A DNA stretch of 64,000 nt from Salinicola tamaricis. Lineage in GTDB: Bacteria > Pseudomonadota > Gammaproteobacteria > Pseudomonadales > Halomonadaceae. Positions 44,887 to 57,855 of this stretch are shown in pieces. Below the pieces are notes generated by a model. It worked only from the letters and a program-made list of their open reading frames with translations. It made no database searches and was not told where the DNA came from. The translations under genes were made by a program, and so were the position numbers. The stretch is taken from assembly GCF_003006155.1 (NCBI RefSeq), contig NZ_CP023559.1, forward strand, positions 4,154,001-4,218,000, in the 5' to 3' direction. The first letter of the stretch is position 1, and every line of letters begins with the position of its first letter.

Positions 44887-46367
44887 CTACTTGCGCCAGA
44901 AGAACGGCATCAACAGCACCAGCACGGTGAGAATCTCCAGGCGCCCCATCAGCATGCCGATGCAGAGAATCCACTTGGCTGCATCCGGCAGGCTGGCGAA
45001 GTTGCCCGCCGGGCCGATGATCGGCCCCAGGCCGGGGCCGACGTTGGCCAGCGCGGTGGCCGCGCCGGTGGTCGCGGTGACCATGTCCAGGCCCAGGGCG
45101 GCCAGCGCCAGCGAGAGCACCGCGAAGATCAGAAAGAAGAAGAACGAGAAGGCGATGACCGCCCGCACCACTTCATCGTTGAGCGGGCGGCCGTTGTAGC
45201 GCTGGGCGAATACCCCGCTGGGATGGACCAGATAGCGCAGCTGGTTGAGCAGCATCAGCCCGCCGACCTGAAAGCGGAAGATCTTCATCCCGCCGCTGGT
45301 CGAGCCACTGCAACCGCCGACGAAGGTGATGAAGAAGAAAGTGGTCACCGCCAGCGGCCCCCACAGGCTGTAATCCTGACTGGCATAGCCGGTGGTGGTC
45401 ACCACCGAGATCACGTTGAAGGCGACCGCGGTCAGCGCGCTGAACGGCGCATCATGGAAGGCCAGCACCCGGTAGAGGGTCAGGGTGACGATCACCACTC
45501 CAGCAGCGTGAGCAGACCGCGCACCTGCTGGTCCTGCCACAGCGCACCGCGCGAGTCGCGGATCAGGCGGATATAGAGCACGAACGGCAGCGCCCCGGCG
45601 AGCATGAAGGCGCAGCCCAGCCACAGGATCAACGGGCGGCTCTCGTAGATGCCGAAGGAGGCGTCGTAGTTGGCAAAGCCGCCGGTGGAGACCGAACTCA
45701 TCGCGTGCACGATCGCATCCAGGGTCTGCATGCCGGCCAGCCGATAGCTGAGTATCGCCACCAGCGTCAGCCCCAGGTAGATCACGGCGGAAGCCTTGGC
45801 GATCCCCCCGGCCCGTGGCAGCACCTTGTCCGACCAATCCGAGGACTCGGTCTGGAACAGCCGCATACCGCCGACCTTGAGAAACGGTAGAATCGCGATC
45901 GCCATCACGATGATACCGATCCCCCCCAACCACTGCATCAGACCGCGCCACAGCTTGAGGCCATCGGAGAGATGCTCAATACCCGAGAGCACGGTCGACC
46001 CGGTGGTGGTAATTGCCGAGATCGACTCGAACACCGCATCGGTGAACGACAACTGCGGCGCGCCCAGCACCAGCGGCAGGCTGGCGAAGGCGCTGATCAC
46101 CACCCAGCTCGAGGTGGTCAGAATGAACATGTGCTGGGTCTTGAGCTCGACCGGCGTGTGCCAGGTCCACGCCAATAAGCCCGCCGAGGTGGCCGCGACC
46201 AGCGCCATCGACTTGAGGAAGGCCCACAGATCGGGATCGCTCTCCAGCTTCAGAAGCACGATCGGCGGGAGCATGAACACGGCCAGCACGATCAACAACA
46301 GCGCCAGAACTTTGAGAATCGGCTTGGCGTCTTGCAACGTCTCTCTCCCCTTCGATGCGCCCTTCAC
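44887..46367 (-). CDS. trkH: Trk potassium uptake protein TrkH (one frame break)
   Basis: Potassium channel-like subunit that works with TrkA. Start is probably GTG 46367 (the only candidate before the first helix, LKVLALLLIVLAVFMLPP). The four pore loops are visible: SAITTTGSTVL, SSVSTGGFANYDASF, SVVTTTGYASQDYSLW and ATALANVGPGLG. The frame breaks at about 45497 (LLTLLEW|VIVTLTLYRV), cured by one added base. After joining the length (about 493 residues) is normal. Confidence 0.92.
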
Positions 46368-46590
46368 TCACCGCCGCGCCCCATGAGCGGCTGCCGACGC
46401 GCCAGACGACTGGCGATGATAGGCCAATCGGCCACGCTGCGACACCGCCACCTGCCGCCTAGCGTGCGCACCGGCGCCGCGGGCGCGCCAGACAGGCAGG
46501 CAGGCACGCTAACCGGCTAGGGCGAGTACGGCGGCGCCAGCGGCTGTGCTATCGTGGCGCCATCTTCCCGACTCGAGCAAGGAGAGTGTC

Positions 46591-46875
46591 ATGAGTTCCG
46601 CTTCGGAAATGCAGAAGATTCGCGTCATTCACGAACTGCGCGCCTTCATCAAAAAACTGCTGCAGGAGCCGGGCATCCTGGAAAATTCGCTGGCGATCGC
46701 CAAGCGCCACTCGGATGGCAGCAACGACCCGCAGGCGTGGGCGCGTATTGCCAACGAGATCTCCGACACCACCAGCGTGCATATTCCGGAAGACCCCAAG
46801 GAGCACTCCGATGCCGACCGGCTGTTTCTGGAAGTGCTGCGTGAGGTCGTGGGCGAGGAGAAGGCGCTCTATTGA
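46591..46875 (+). CDS. Small unrecognised protein
   Basis: 94 residues with no family I can name. ATG 46591 follows AAGGAG. The sequence is helical and acidic towards the C-terminus (PEDPKEHSDADRLFLEVL...GEEKALY), with a basic N-terminal half (IHELRAFIKKLLQEPG). No signal or membrane segment. Stand-alone gene ending in a hairpin, divergent from trkH. Codon use agrees with the neighbours. Confidence 0.7.
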   Translation: MSSASEMQKIRVIHELRAFIKKLLQEPGILENSLAIAKRHSDGSNDPQAWARIANEISDTTSVHIPEDPKEHSDADRLFLEVLREVVGEEKALY

Positions 46876-46898
46876 GCGCAGAGCGTTAAATTACGCGA

Positions 46899-46926
46899 AT
46901 GACCCGCGCCTGATGGCACGGGTCAT
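46899..46926 (+). terminator. Hairpin after the small unknown gene
   Basis: ATGACCCG and CGGGTCAT form a perfect 8-bp stem with a 12-base loop, followed by a moderately T-rich stretch (CGTATATCTTTCTTC). Confidence 0.6.
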
Positions 46927-47020
46927 CGTATATCTTTCTTCTATTCAGTATCCGCTGATATTCGCGCCATAGATACGAGATTTCAGCAGAGCGGATACCG
47001 ACGAGCGTCGGCTTCGCTCA

Positions 47021-47521
47021 TCATCGGCAAGGGTTGAAGCTGGCATCCCAACTTGGCGCATTACCAGCGTTAGCGGTGCATGCCCAAGAACCGTTCGCGT
47101 TTCTGGTCCATACGACGTTGGCACCAGTAATAGCGGCTGCTGTGTCATTACCCAATACGGCAGTGATAGTGGCCGTGTTAGCGGCAGGTGTGATCACCAC
47201 CTGAGGCACACCTGTGCCGGGTGGCACATTATTATTATTTGCCTGAGTCCCCTGAAATGCCCCGACCAAAATCGAAGAAGGGCTGAAGCCCAGGTTGCAA
47301 GCAGCCAAATTTTGGCCATTCATCATACAGGTCTCGACGGCAGTTCTTCCAGTGGACGCTTCTGCCATCGCTCGGCTCATCTGCGATCTCGCCACATAGT
47401 TCTGATACTGCGGAATGGCGATGGCGGCGAGAATACCGATGATCGCGACCACGATCATCAGCTCGATCAGGGTGAAACCGCCCTGGCGGTATGGCGCTCG
47501 ACGCTTGTATTGCCCTTGCAT
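47021..47521 (-). CDS. pilA: Type IV major pilin PilA
   Basis: 166-residue prepilin. ATG 47521 gives a 15-residue leader ending RQGG, then the cleavage site before [18 protein letters not shown], the type III N-terminal methylation motif with Glu5. The leader is longer than the usual 6-7 residues. The globular part has a C-terminal disulphide loop (WACTANAG...FNPCR) and a second cysteine pair ([12 protein letters not shown]). An Asn run ([10 protein letters not shown]) and lower GC than its neighbours suggest a fast-evolving or acquired segment. Divergent from pilBCD; the 250 bases between are AT-richer and hold both promoters. Confidence 0.93.
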   Translation of the reverse strand: MQGQYKRRAPYRQGGFTLIELMIVVAIIGILAAIAIPQYQNYVARSQMSRAMAEASTGRTAVETCMMNGQNLAACNLGFSPSSILVGAFQGTQANNNNVPPGTGVPQVVITPAANTATITAVLGNDTAAAITGANVVWTRNANGSWACTANAGNAPSWDASFNPCR

Positions 47522-47771
47522 GGGAATTCCCTCGTTTGTCGATGATATGCCGGTCGGCATCGCCGCCGTGCCGTGCGAACCGAATCACGCCGCAACGTCA
47601 CATTCACATGCGCCGTGGCATAACGATACGCTACGTTACACTTGGTGACACTCGCAACGCTTATCGGCCGCCTCTCAGAATTCTTAAAGAAAAAGTTGCC
47701 GATGCCGATATCGCAGGCATGTCCCCTGCCCGCACGGCGGCCACATCTTTATTCGCAAGAGGCGCCTCTAC

Positions 47772-49501
47772 GTGCCGACCACCTCCTCCCCTGGCAGCCA
47801 CAGCGGTATCGCCCGCCGTCTGATCGACCGCGGTCTGATCGAGCCAGCTGCCTGCGAGCGCGCACTGCACGCGGCGAGAGACGCCGAGCAGACGCTGCTC
47901 GAGTTCCTGGTACGCCAAGGTCGGGTCGACCCGCGTCAGGCCGGTGAGGCGGCAGCGCACGAGTACGGGCTGCCGTTTCTCGATCTGCAGCACGTGGTGT
48001 GGGACCGCCTGCCGATCATCGAACCGATCGCCGAGAAATTGATCAGCCGTTTCCAGGTGCTGCCGCTGGCGCGTGACGACCGCCGACTGACAGTGGCGAT
48101 CGCCTTCCCCGCCACCCTGGCCAGGCTCGATGAGTTGCAATTCACCACTGGCCTTGCGATCGACGGCGTGCTGGTGCCGTTCGACCAGCTCGAGCGCGCC
48201 CTGGCCCGCCGCCTGCAGCACCAGGACACTTCCGGCATGCTCGAAGCGCTGGATGAAGCCAGCGATGCGGTGACGCTGGATACCAGCGAGATCGACCTGG
48301 AAGAGGAGGCCGCGGCCCTGGATGCCGGTGGCGACAATGACGCGCCGATCGTTCGTTTCGTCAACCGGGTGCTGCGTGATGCGATCCAGCGCGGTGCCTC
48401 GGACGTGCACTTCGAACCCTACGAGTCGAGCTTTCGGGTGCGTTTTCGGATCGACGGCATGCTGCTGGAGGTGACCCGCCCGCCGCTCAACCTGCGCACC
48501 CGCATCGCCGCCCGCCTCAAGGTGATGGCACGCCTGGACATCTCCGAGCGCCGCCTGCCCCAGGACGGCGCGATGAAACTGCGTCTGGAGGATCAGCGCG
48601 CCATCGACTTCCGCGTCAACAGCCTGCCCACGGTATTCGGCGAGAAGATCGTGCTGCGCCTGCTCGATGCCCGCGCCACCGGATGGGGCATCGATGCGCT
48701 GGGCTTTTCAGCGCCCCAGCGCGAGCTGTTCGAAAGCGCCCTGGCGCGCCCCCAGGGGATGATTCTGGTGACCGGCCCCACCGGCAGCGGCAAGACGGTG
48801 ACTCTCTACACCGGGCTCAATCGGCTCAACACCGAAGAGCGCAACATCTCCACCGCCGAAGATCCGGTGGAACTCAAGATACCGGGGATCAACCAGGTCA
48901 ACGTGCAGACACGCATCGGGCTCGATTTCGCCAGTGCCCTGCGCGCCTTTCTGCGCCAGGACCCGGACGTGGTGATGGTCGGCGAGATTCGCGATCTGGA
49001 GACCGCCGAGATCGCGGTCAAGGCGGCCCAGACCGGCCACCTGGTGCTCTCCACCCCCTGCACACCAACTCTGCCGCCGAGACGCTGACGCGGCTGCGCA
49101 ACATGGGGCTGGCAAGCTTCAATATCGCCAGTTCGGTGTCGCTGATCATCGCGCAGCGTCTGGCGCGCCGGCTCTGCCCCCACTGCCGGGTGCCGACTCA
49201 GGTGCCCGACGAGGTGCTGCTCGGCGAGGGCGTCAGCCAAGCGCGTCTGGCCACCGCCACGCTCTATCGCCCAGGCGGCTGCGACCGCTGTACGCTGGGC
49301 TACAAGGGTCGCCAGGGAATCTATGAAGTGGTGCCTATCGATGACGCCATGAGCCAGTTGATCATGCGTGATGGCCACGCCCTGGACCTGGCGCAGTTGG
49401 CGCGCGAGCGCGGCTATCCCGGCCTGCGCCAAAGCGCCATCGAGCTGGCGCTCAGCGGCGTGACCAGCCTGGAGGAAGTCAACCGCGTGACCCTCGACTG
49501 A
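47772..49501 (+). CDS. pilB: Type IV pilus assembly ATPase PilB (one frame break)
   Basis: Extension motor ATPase. Start GTG 47772. The N-terminal MshEN domain (LIEPAACERALHAARDAEQT) is followed by the ATPase: FEPYESSFRVRFRIDG, Walker A GPTGSGKTVTLY, Asp box, Walker B RQDPDVVMVGEIRDLETA, and the tetracysteine zinc site CPHCRV...CDRCTLGYKGR. Near 49055, within a C run, one base is missing; the true reading is LSTLHTNSAAETLTR, the His box. Stop at 49501. First of pilBCD. Confidence 0.92.
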
Positions 49502-49590
49502 GCCACGGCGACCCACGAACGTCACCGCAGACCAGCGACAGCGTCAACGAACCGAGATGCTCTCGACCTACCGCTTTCAGGAGTCCTGAC

Positions 49591-50812
49591 ATGGCAACAA
49601 CGGCGAAGCCTCCCAAGCGACTGGTGATCCACCGCTGGCAATGGCGCGGCAAGAATCTGCGCGGCGAGACGGTGAGCGGCGAGCTGATCGCCAGTGAGGT
49701 CAGCGAGGTCCGTCAGGAGCTGGCGCGAGAAGATCATCGTCAAGCGGATCACGCGCAAGACCAGCCCGTTCGGCATCGCCGGGTGCGCCAGCGCGATATC
49801 ACCCTGTTCGCGCGCCAGCTGGCGACCATGCTCCGCGCCGGCGGCCGCTGCTGCAGGCGTGCAAGGTCGCGCGAGACACCTGCGCAATCCGGCGATGCGC
49901 AACCTGGTCGAAAATCTGGGCAACGACATCAGCGCCGGAGCCAGCTTCTCACAGGCGCTATCACGTCACCCGCAGCGCTTCGATCGCATGTTCGTCAACA
50001 TGGTCGCCGCCGGCGAGCAGTCGGGCGCGCTGGATCGCATGCTCGAACGCCTGGCCAGCTATCGCGAAAAGATCGACACCCTGAAGGGGCGCATCAAGAA
50101 GGCGCTCTACTACCCCATCGCCGTGGTCGCGGTGGGAATCGGCGTCACCGCCCTGCTGCTGATCAAGGTAGTGCCGCAGTTCGAGAGCCTGTTTGCCGGC
50201 TTCGGCGCCGAGCTACCCGCCTTTACGCGCTTCACCATCGAGCTCTCCGAGCTGGCCCAGGCGCACTGGTGGCAGGCACTGCTGGCGCTGGTGCTCGCGG
50301 GCTTCGCGCTGCGCCGGGCGGTCAAGCGCTCGCCGCGTTTCGCCTATCGGGTCGACCAGCTCCTGCTGCGCCTGCCGGTGCTCGGCAGCATTCTCGACAA
50401 GGGCTCGATCGCGCGCTTCTCGCGCACCCTGGCGACGACCTTCAATGCCGGCGTTCCTCTGGTGGAGGCGCTCGAGACCGCCGCCGGTGCGACCGGCAAC
50501 CGCGTGCACCAGCGGGCGATCATCGGCCTGCGCGACGATGTCGGCGACGGCCAGCAGCTCGCCTTCGCCATGCGCCGGGCACGCATCTTTCCGATCATGG
50601 CGGTACAGATGGTGAGCATCGGTGAGGAGGCGGGCGACCTCGACACCATGCTCGACAAGGTCGCCGACTTCTACGAAGAGGAGGTCGACAACCAGGTCGA
50701 CGCACTCACCTCGCTGCTGGAGCCGCTGATCATCGTGGTACTGGGGGTGCTGGTGGGTGGTCTGGTGGCGTCGATGTATCTGCCGATTTTTCAAATGGGC
50801 TCTGCGATTTGA
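49591..50812 (+). CDS. pilC: Type IV pilus inner-membrane platform protein PilC (several frame breaks)
   Basis: Polytopic platform protein for pilus extension and retraction. ATG 49591 follows AGGAGTCCTGAC. Residues 1-45 read WQWRGKNLRGETVSGEL. Between about 49730 and 49880 the frame changes at least three times (KIIVKRITRKTS, then DITLFARQLATMLRAG, then NPAMRNLVENLGND), which fits several missing or extra bases. From 49880 the reading is clean: the two T2SSF domains, with FDRMFVNMVAAGEQSGALD and VQMVSIGEEAGDLDTMLDK, and a final helix PLIIVVLGVLVGGLVASMYL. Confidence 0.88.
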
Positions 50813-50897
50813 GCGAAGCCGCGCGCCGGGGCGGCCCTGAAGGCGGCGATGCGTTACCCTGTCCGCCTTTGTCGATTGGATCAAGCGGGAGCCTGCC

Positions 50898-51758
50898 TTG
50901 TCACAACTTTCCCCCTGGCTGCTGTGGCCCCTGGCGTTCGTGTTTGGCGCCTGCCTGGGCAGCTTCATCAACGTGGTGATCGTGCGCCTGCCGGTGATGC
51001 TGATGCGGCGCTGGCGCGCCGAGGCGCGAACCGCGCTCGAGCTGGAAGCCGAGCCCATGCCTCGCTACGACCTGCTGCTGCCGCGCTCGCACTGCCCCGC
51101 CTGCGGCCAGTTCATCGTCTGGCACGACAACCTGCCGCTGATCGGCTGGCTCAAGCGCCGCGGCCGCTGCGCCGCCTGCAGCGCACCGATCAGCCCGCAG
51201 TACCCGCTGATCGAGCTGCTCGCCGGCGGCGTGACCCTGGCCGCACTGGCGATCCACGGACCTAGCGTCGAAACCCTGTGGCTGGTCGGCGCCTGCCTGG
51301 TGCTGCTGGCGCTGGCGGTGATCGACTGGCGCACCCAACTGCTGCCGGATGCGCTCACCCTACCGCTGCTGTGGGCCGGTCTGCTCTACCAGTGGGCCTA
51401 CCACCCGCTGTGGCTCGGCAGCGCCGTGCTCGGCGCGGCCGCCGGCTACCTGGTGCTGTGGGCGGTGTACTGGCTGTTCAAGCTGACCACCGGCAAGGAG
51501 GGCATGGGTCATGGCGACTTCAAGCTGATGGCGGCGCTGGGCGCCTGGCTGGGCTGGCAGAATCTGCCCTTGCTGCTGCTGCTCTCCGCTGGCGCCGGTA
51601 CCCTGATCGGTATTGCGCTGATCATCGGCCGCCGCCACGTGCGCGGCCAGCCGCTACCGTTCGGCCCGTTCATTGCCCTGGCCGGCTGGGTCGCCCTGCT
51701 GGTAGGGGCGCCGCTGCAGGCCGGCTATCAGGCGCTGCTGCTGGGAGGTGCAGGATGA
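50898..51758 (+). CDS. pilD: Prepilin peptidase / N-methyltransferase PilD
   Basis: 286-residue aspartyl protease of the inner membrane that cuts and methylates prepilins. Begins at TTG 50898 with GGGAGCC upstream. Zinc site CPACGQF...CAACSAP sits in the cytoplasmic loop. The catalytic aspartates are in VIDWRTQLLPD and GMGHGDFKLMAAL (GxGD motif). Eight or so membrane helices. The stop overlaps coaE by 4 bases. Confidence 0.94.
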   Translation: MSQLSPWLLWPLAFVFGACLGSFINVVIVRLPVMLMRRWRAEARTALELEAEPMPRYDLLLPRSHCPACGQFIVWHDNLPLIGWLKRRGRCAACSAPISPQYPLIELLAGGVTLAALAIHGPSVETLWLVGACLVLLALAVIDWRTQLLPDALTLPLLWAGLLYQWAYHPLWLGSAVLGAAAGYLVLWAVYWLFKLTTGKEGMGHGDFKLMAALGAWLGWQNLPLLLLLSAGAGTLIGIALIIGRRHVRGQPLPFGPFIALAGWVALLVGAPLQAGYQALLLGGAG

Positions 51759-52420
51759 GCGACACTATCCAGCAACCGCCCACTCCCCAGTCACCGCCGG
51801 TGATCGGTGTCACCGGGGGTATCGGCTCGGGCAAGAGCGCAGTCGCCGAGGCCTTTGCTGCCCGAGGAATCCCGGGCATCGATGCCGATGCCGTGGCCCG
51901 CGAGGTGGTGATGCCGGGCGAGCCGGCGCTGGCCGCGATCGTCGAGCGCTTCGGCCCCGGCGTGCTCGCGGCGGACGGCAGCCTCGACCGCCGCGCCCTG
52001 CGTACACGGGTCTTCGCCGACCCTGCCGAGCGGCGCTGGCTCGAACACCAGACCCATCCGCGAATTCGCCAGCGGCTGCAAGCCCATCTGACCCGCCTGC
52101 GCGACGGTGACGCCCCCTACTGCCTGCTGATCTCGCCACTGCTGATCGAGAGCGGCCAGCGCGAGATGGTCTCGCGGGTGCTGGTGATCGATGTCCCCGA
52201 GTCGCTGCAGATCGAACGCACCCTGGCCCGCGATAGCGTGCCTCGGGAACAGGTGGAAGCGATCCTCGCCGCCCAGAGCTCGCGTCAGGCGCGCCTTGCA
52301 GCCGCCGATGACGTCATCGACAATAGCGGCGACAGAGAGATGCTTCTCGATCAGGTCGCCCGTCTGGACGAACGCTATCGCCAGTGGGCGGCATCACCGC
52401 AACGACATGGCCACTCATGA
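51755..52420 (+). CDS. coaE: Dephospho-CoA kinase
   Basis: 221-residue last enzyme of CoA synthesis. Start ATG 51755 after GGGAGGTGCAGG. P-loop [17 protein letters not shown] at about residues 18-34; [12 protein letters not shown] and [12 protein letters not shown] follow, with [17 protein letters not shown] near the end. Coupled to pilD (ATGA) and to yacG (ATGA), the standard pilBCD-coaE-yacG order. Confidence 0.95.
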   Translation: MSDTIQQPPTPQSPPVIGVTGGIGSGKSAVAEAFAARGIPGIDADAVAREVVMPGEPALAAIVERFGPGVLAADGSLDRRALRTRVFADPAERRWLEHQTHPRIRQRLQAHLTRLRDGDAPYCLLISPLLIESGQREMVSRVLVIDVPESLQIERTLARDSVPREQVEAILAAQSSRQARLAAADDVIDNSGDREMLLDQVARLDERYRQWAASPQRHGHS

Positions 52421-52659
52421 CCTCCGGTAACGACTCCCGCCACGCAGGCGACGGCGGCGCACTCAAGGTGCGCTGCCCGCAGTGCCAGACACCGATCGCC
52501 TGGACCACCGACAATCCCTATCGCCCTTTCTGCTCACAGCGCTGCAAGCTGCTCGACCTGGGCGCCTGGGCCGACGGCAGCCACCGCATTCCAGGCGAGC
52601 CGCACATGGACGAGACCCAGCTCGACGAGCTGATCGATCGCCTGGAGCGCGGCGAGTAG
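52417..52659 (+). CDS. yacG: DNA gyrase inhibitor YacG
   Basis: 80-residue zinc protein that binds GyrB and blocks DNA binding by gyrase. Start ATG 52417, overlapping coaE. Zinc cysteines are in [10 protein letters not shown] and [15 protein letters not shown], followed by an acidic tail ([18 protein letters not shown]). Short N-terminal extension before the first cysteine. Confidence 0.93.
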   Translation: MTSGNDSRHAGDGGALKVRCPQCQTPIAWTTDNPYRPFCSQRCKLLDLGAWADGSHRIPGEPHMDETQLDELIDRLERGE

Positions 52660-52686
52660 CCGAAACACGCCCAAGCCGTCATGAAC

Positions 52687-52718
52687 GCAAACGCCGCTCC
52701 CTGAGGAGCGGCGTTTGC
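52687..52718. terminator. Bidirectional terminator after yacG
   Basis: A perfect 14-bp inverted repeat with a 4-base loop sits between the convergent yacG and Nudix-ThiE genes. It could serve both. Confidence 0.8.
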
Positions 52719-52749
52719 ATTGGCCGGCGGGATCCTGCGGCCCGAGACG

Positions 52750-53703
52750 TCAGCGGTCGTCGCGCCAGAAATCCCGGATCGAGGCGATACCCTGGGCACC
52801 GACGCCACGCGCCTGGTTGGCGTGGTGCCGGGTCATCCCACCGAGGGCGAAGACCGGCATCGCCGCCGTCTCGACCATCTGCTGAAAGTCGTGCCAGCCG
52901 ATGGTGATCGCATCAGGATGCGAGGGCGTCGGCGCCAGCGGCGAGAGGGTGACGAAGTCGCAGTCGATGAAACCGGCCTGGGTCAACTGCTCATCGCCAT
53001 GGGTCGATGCACCCAGCCACTTGTTGGCGGGAATCGGGCGCTGCTTGAGCGTCATCAGGCGCGCGCTGGTCAGATGGATACCATCGGCATCCACCCGCTC
53101 CAGCCAGGCCGGGTCGGCGTTGAGCAGAAGCTTGGCACCGTAGCGTCGGCACAGCGCCAGGGTGCTCTCGGCCCGCGCCTGATAGGCAGCGTCGTCGAGA
53201 GACTTGGCCCGCAGCTGGACCATACGAATACTGTCTTCGCGCAGCGCCCGCTCCAGACGCTCCTGGAACACCGCTTCGTCGGGCTCCTCGGCGGTGATCA
53301 GGTACTCCTGGGGCAGCGCCACCGCACGCAGGATCGGCAGATTGGCTGCGGGGAACGGATAGTTGGGCAGGTCATCGACGCCTACCCAGCGCACCGGCTG
53401 GCCCTCGCGGCCGTACGGCTCACCCTCATACTCGCGAACCTGCCAGACGTCGAGCAGGATGTGCTTGTCGGGATACTCGTGATGTACCCGGATCAGCGGC
53501 TGAGCACGCCGGATCTGGATACCCAGCTCTTCGCTCAGCTCGCGCTTGAGCGCCTCGAAGCCGGTTTCGTAGGGCGCCAGCTTGCCGCCGGGAAACTCCC
53601 ACAGGCCGCCCTGATCCGCGGTCGCTGGGCGCCGCGCGATCAGCACACGCCCGTCTTCGCGGATGACGGCTGCCGCCGCTACGTGAACCCGTCTCTTCAT
53701 CAT
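52750..53703 (-). CDS. Nudix hydrolase fused to a ThiE-like domain
   Basis: 317-residue two-domain protein. Residues 1-130 are a MutT-type Nudix domain with a complete Nudix box (GKLAPYE, then RELSEELGI) and WEFPGGK. Residues 140-317 are a thiamine-phosphate-synthase-like TIM barrel (VQLRAKSLDD, LLLNADP, DGIHLTSARL, ALGGMT), with the ASTHGDEQL region in place of the usual substrate loop. The Nudix part is expected to clean oxidised nucleotides such as 8-oxo-dGTP. The role of the second part is open. Start 53703, or the next Met at 53700. Confidence 0.9.
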   Translation of the reverse strand: MMKRRVHVAAAAVIREDGRVLIARRPATADQGGLWEFPGGKLAPYETGFEALKRELSEELGIQIRRAQPLIRVHHEYPDKHILLDVWQVREYEGEPYGREGQPVRWVGVDDLPNYPFPAANLPILRAVALPQEYLITAEEPDEAVFQERLERALREDSIRMVQLRAKSLDDAAYQARAESTLALCRRYGAKLLLNADPAWLERVDADGIHLTSARLMTLKQRPIPANKWLGASTHGDEQLTQAGFIDCDFVTLSPLAPTPSHPDAITIGWHDFQQMVETAAMPVFALGGMTRHHANQARGVGAQGIASIRDFWRDDR

Positions 53704-53784
53704 CTTGCTAAATCTCTCGCACCTTGGGGTGTTGCTTCGCTGAGTGTCACGTCTCGTGACGGCATGCCGCGCTGAGGCCTGCCT

Positions 53785-54993
53785 TCAACTGCGGTAGTCC
53801 GCGTTGATCGAGACGTAGTCGTGGGACAGATCCGAGGTCCAGACGGTGGCCCGGGCTTCGCCCCGGCCGAGCCGGATGCGGATGGTGATCTCCGCTTGTG
53901 CCATCACCCGGCTACCCGCCGCTTCGGTATAGCTCTCGGCGCGTCCACCGTGCTCGACCAGACGTACGTCGCCCAGATCGATGACGATACGCTCGACATC
54001 GAGGGCTTCCACTGGGGCGCGCCCGACCGCCGCCAGGATACGCCCCCAGTTGGCGTCGGAGGCGTAAAGTGCGGTCTTGACCAGCGGCGAGTGGGCCACG
54101 GTGAAGGCGACTTCACGTGCCTCCTCGACGCTGGCGGCCTCCTCGACCTCCAGAGTCACGAACTTGGTCGCGCCCTCGGCGTCACGGATGATCGCCTGGG
54201 CCAGCTCGGTGAGCACCTGGGTCAGGGCCGCGCGGAAACGCCGTTCGTCCTCCGCCGAGACCACCTGCGGCCCGCGCCCGGTGGCGATCAGGGTACAGGC
54301 GTCGTTGGTCGAAGTGTCGGAATCGACAGTGATGGCATTGAACGAGACCGCCACCGCCTCGCGCAGCCACTGGCTCAGCGTGGCGGCGGGAATCTCGGCG
54401 TCGCAGGCGACGAAGCCCAGCATGGTGGCCATGTTGGGCTTGATCATGCCCGACCCCTTGCTGATACCGTTGAGCGTCACCGTACCGCCACTGAGTTCGA
54501 CCTGCGCCGTGGCGCCCTTGACCCGGGTATCCGTGGTCAGGATGCCCTCGGCGGCTTCGGCCCACTGCGCCCCGTCCAACTGGGTCAGTGCCTGCGGCAG
54601 GCCGGCGGCGATCTTCTCCACCGGCAGCGGCTCGCCGATAACGCCGGTGGAGAACGGCAGCACCTGCTGCGCGTCGACCCCGGCGAGTTCGGCCAATGCA
54701 CGGCAGCAGTGCTCGGCGTCGGCGATCCCGCGGCTGCCGGTACCGGCGTTGGCATTGCCGGTATTGATCAGCAGATAGCGCGGCGGCGTCTGCGCCAGAT
54801 GCGCCTTGGCGACGTGCACCGGCGCGGCGCAGAACGCATTGCGGGTGAAGGTGGCCGCGACGCTGGCCCCTTCGGGAATCTCGATCACCACCAGATCGCG
54901 GCGGTTGGGCTTCTTGATTCCCGCCATTGCGGCACTCAGCCGAACGCCGTCGATCGCCGGCATGTGCGGGAAGCTCGCCTCACCTACTGCCAT
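53785..54993 (-). CDS. argJ: Bifunctional glutamate N-acetyltransferase / amino-acid acetyltransferase ArgJ
   Basis: 402-residue enzyme recycling the acetyl group in arginine synthesis. Start ATG 54993 (MAVGEASFPHMPAIDGVRLS) after GAGGAGAG. The self-cleavage site is intact in KGSGMIKPNMATMLGF, where the chain splits before Thr into alpha and beta. Other blocks: NTGNANAGTG and VDSDTSTNDACTL. Downstream of secA, upstream of the Nudix-ThiE gene, all on the minus strand. Confidence 0.95.
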   Translation of the reverse strand: MAVGEASFPHMPAIDGVRLSAAMAGIKKPNRRDLVVIEIPEGASVAATFTRNAFCAAPVHVAKAHLAQTPPRYLLINTGNANAGTGSRGIADAEHCCRALAELAGVDAQQVLPFSTGVIGEPLPVEKIAAGLPQALTQLDGAQWAEAAEGILTTDTRVKGATAQVELSGGTVTLNGISKGSGMIKPNMATMLGFVACDAEIPAATLSQWLREAVAVSFNAITVDSDTSTNDACTLIATGRGPQVVSAEDERRFRAALTQVLTELAQAIIRDAEGATKFVTLEVEEAASVEEAREVAFTVAHSPLVKTALYASDANWGRILAAVGRAPVEALDVERIVIDLGDVRLVEHGGRAESYTEAAGSRVMAQAEITIRIRLGRGEARATVWTSDLSHDYVSINADYRS

Positions 54994-55039
54994 CTCGTCT
55001 CTCCTCGTGGGCGCCACGCGACGCGGCGCCGAGTCATGC

Positions 55040-57776
<2,737 letters not shown>

Positions 57777-57855
57777 GATGGAGTTCCTGCGTCATTCATG
57801 GGCGCCTCCGCGGCCTTCGGGCCGGCGGTAGCGGCGCTGCGACAAGCGATGAAAG

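Noticed and set aside
47522-47700. Sigma-54 promoter upstream of pilA
   Set aside because: I looked for GG-N10-GC with the usual flanks; the best match (CGGCACG) has no proper downstream element.
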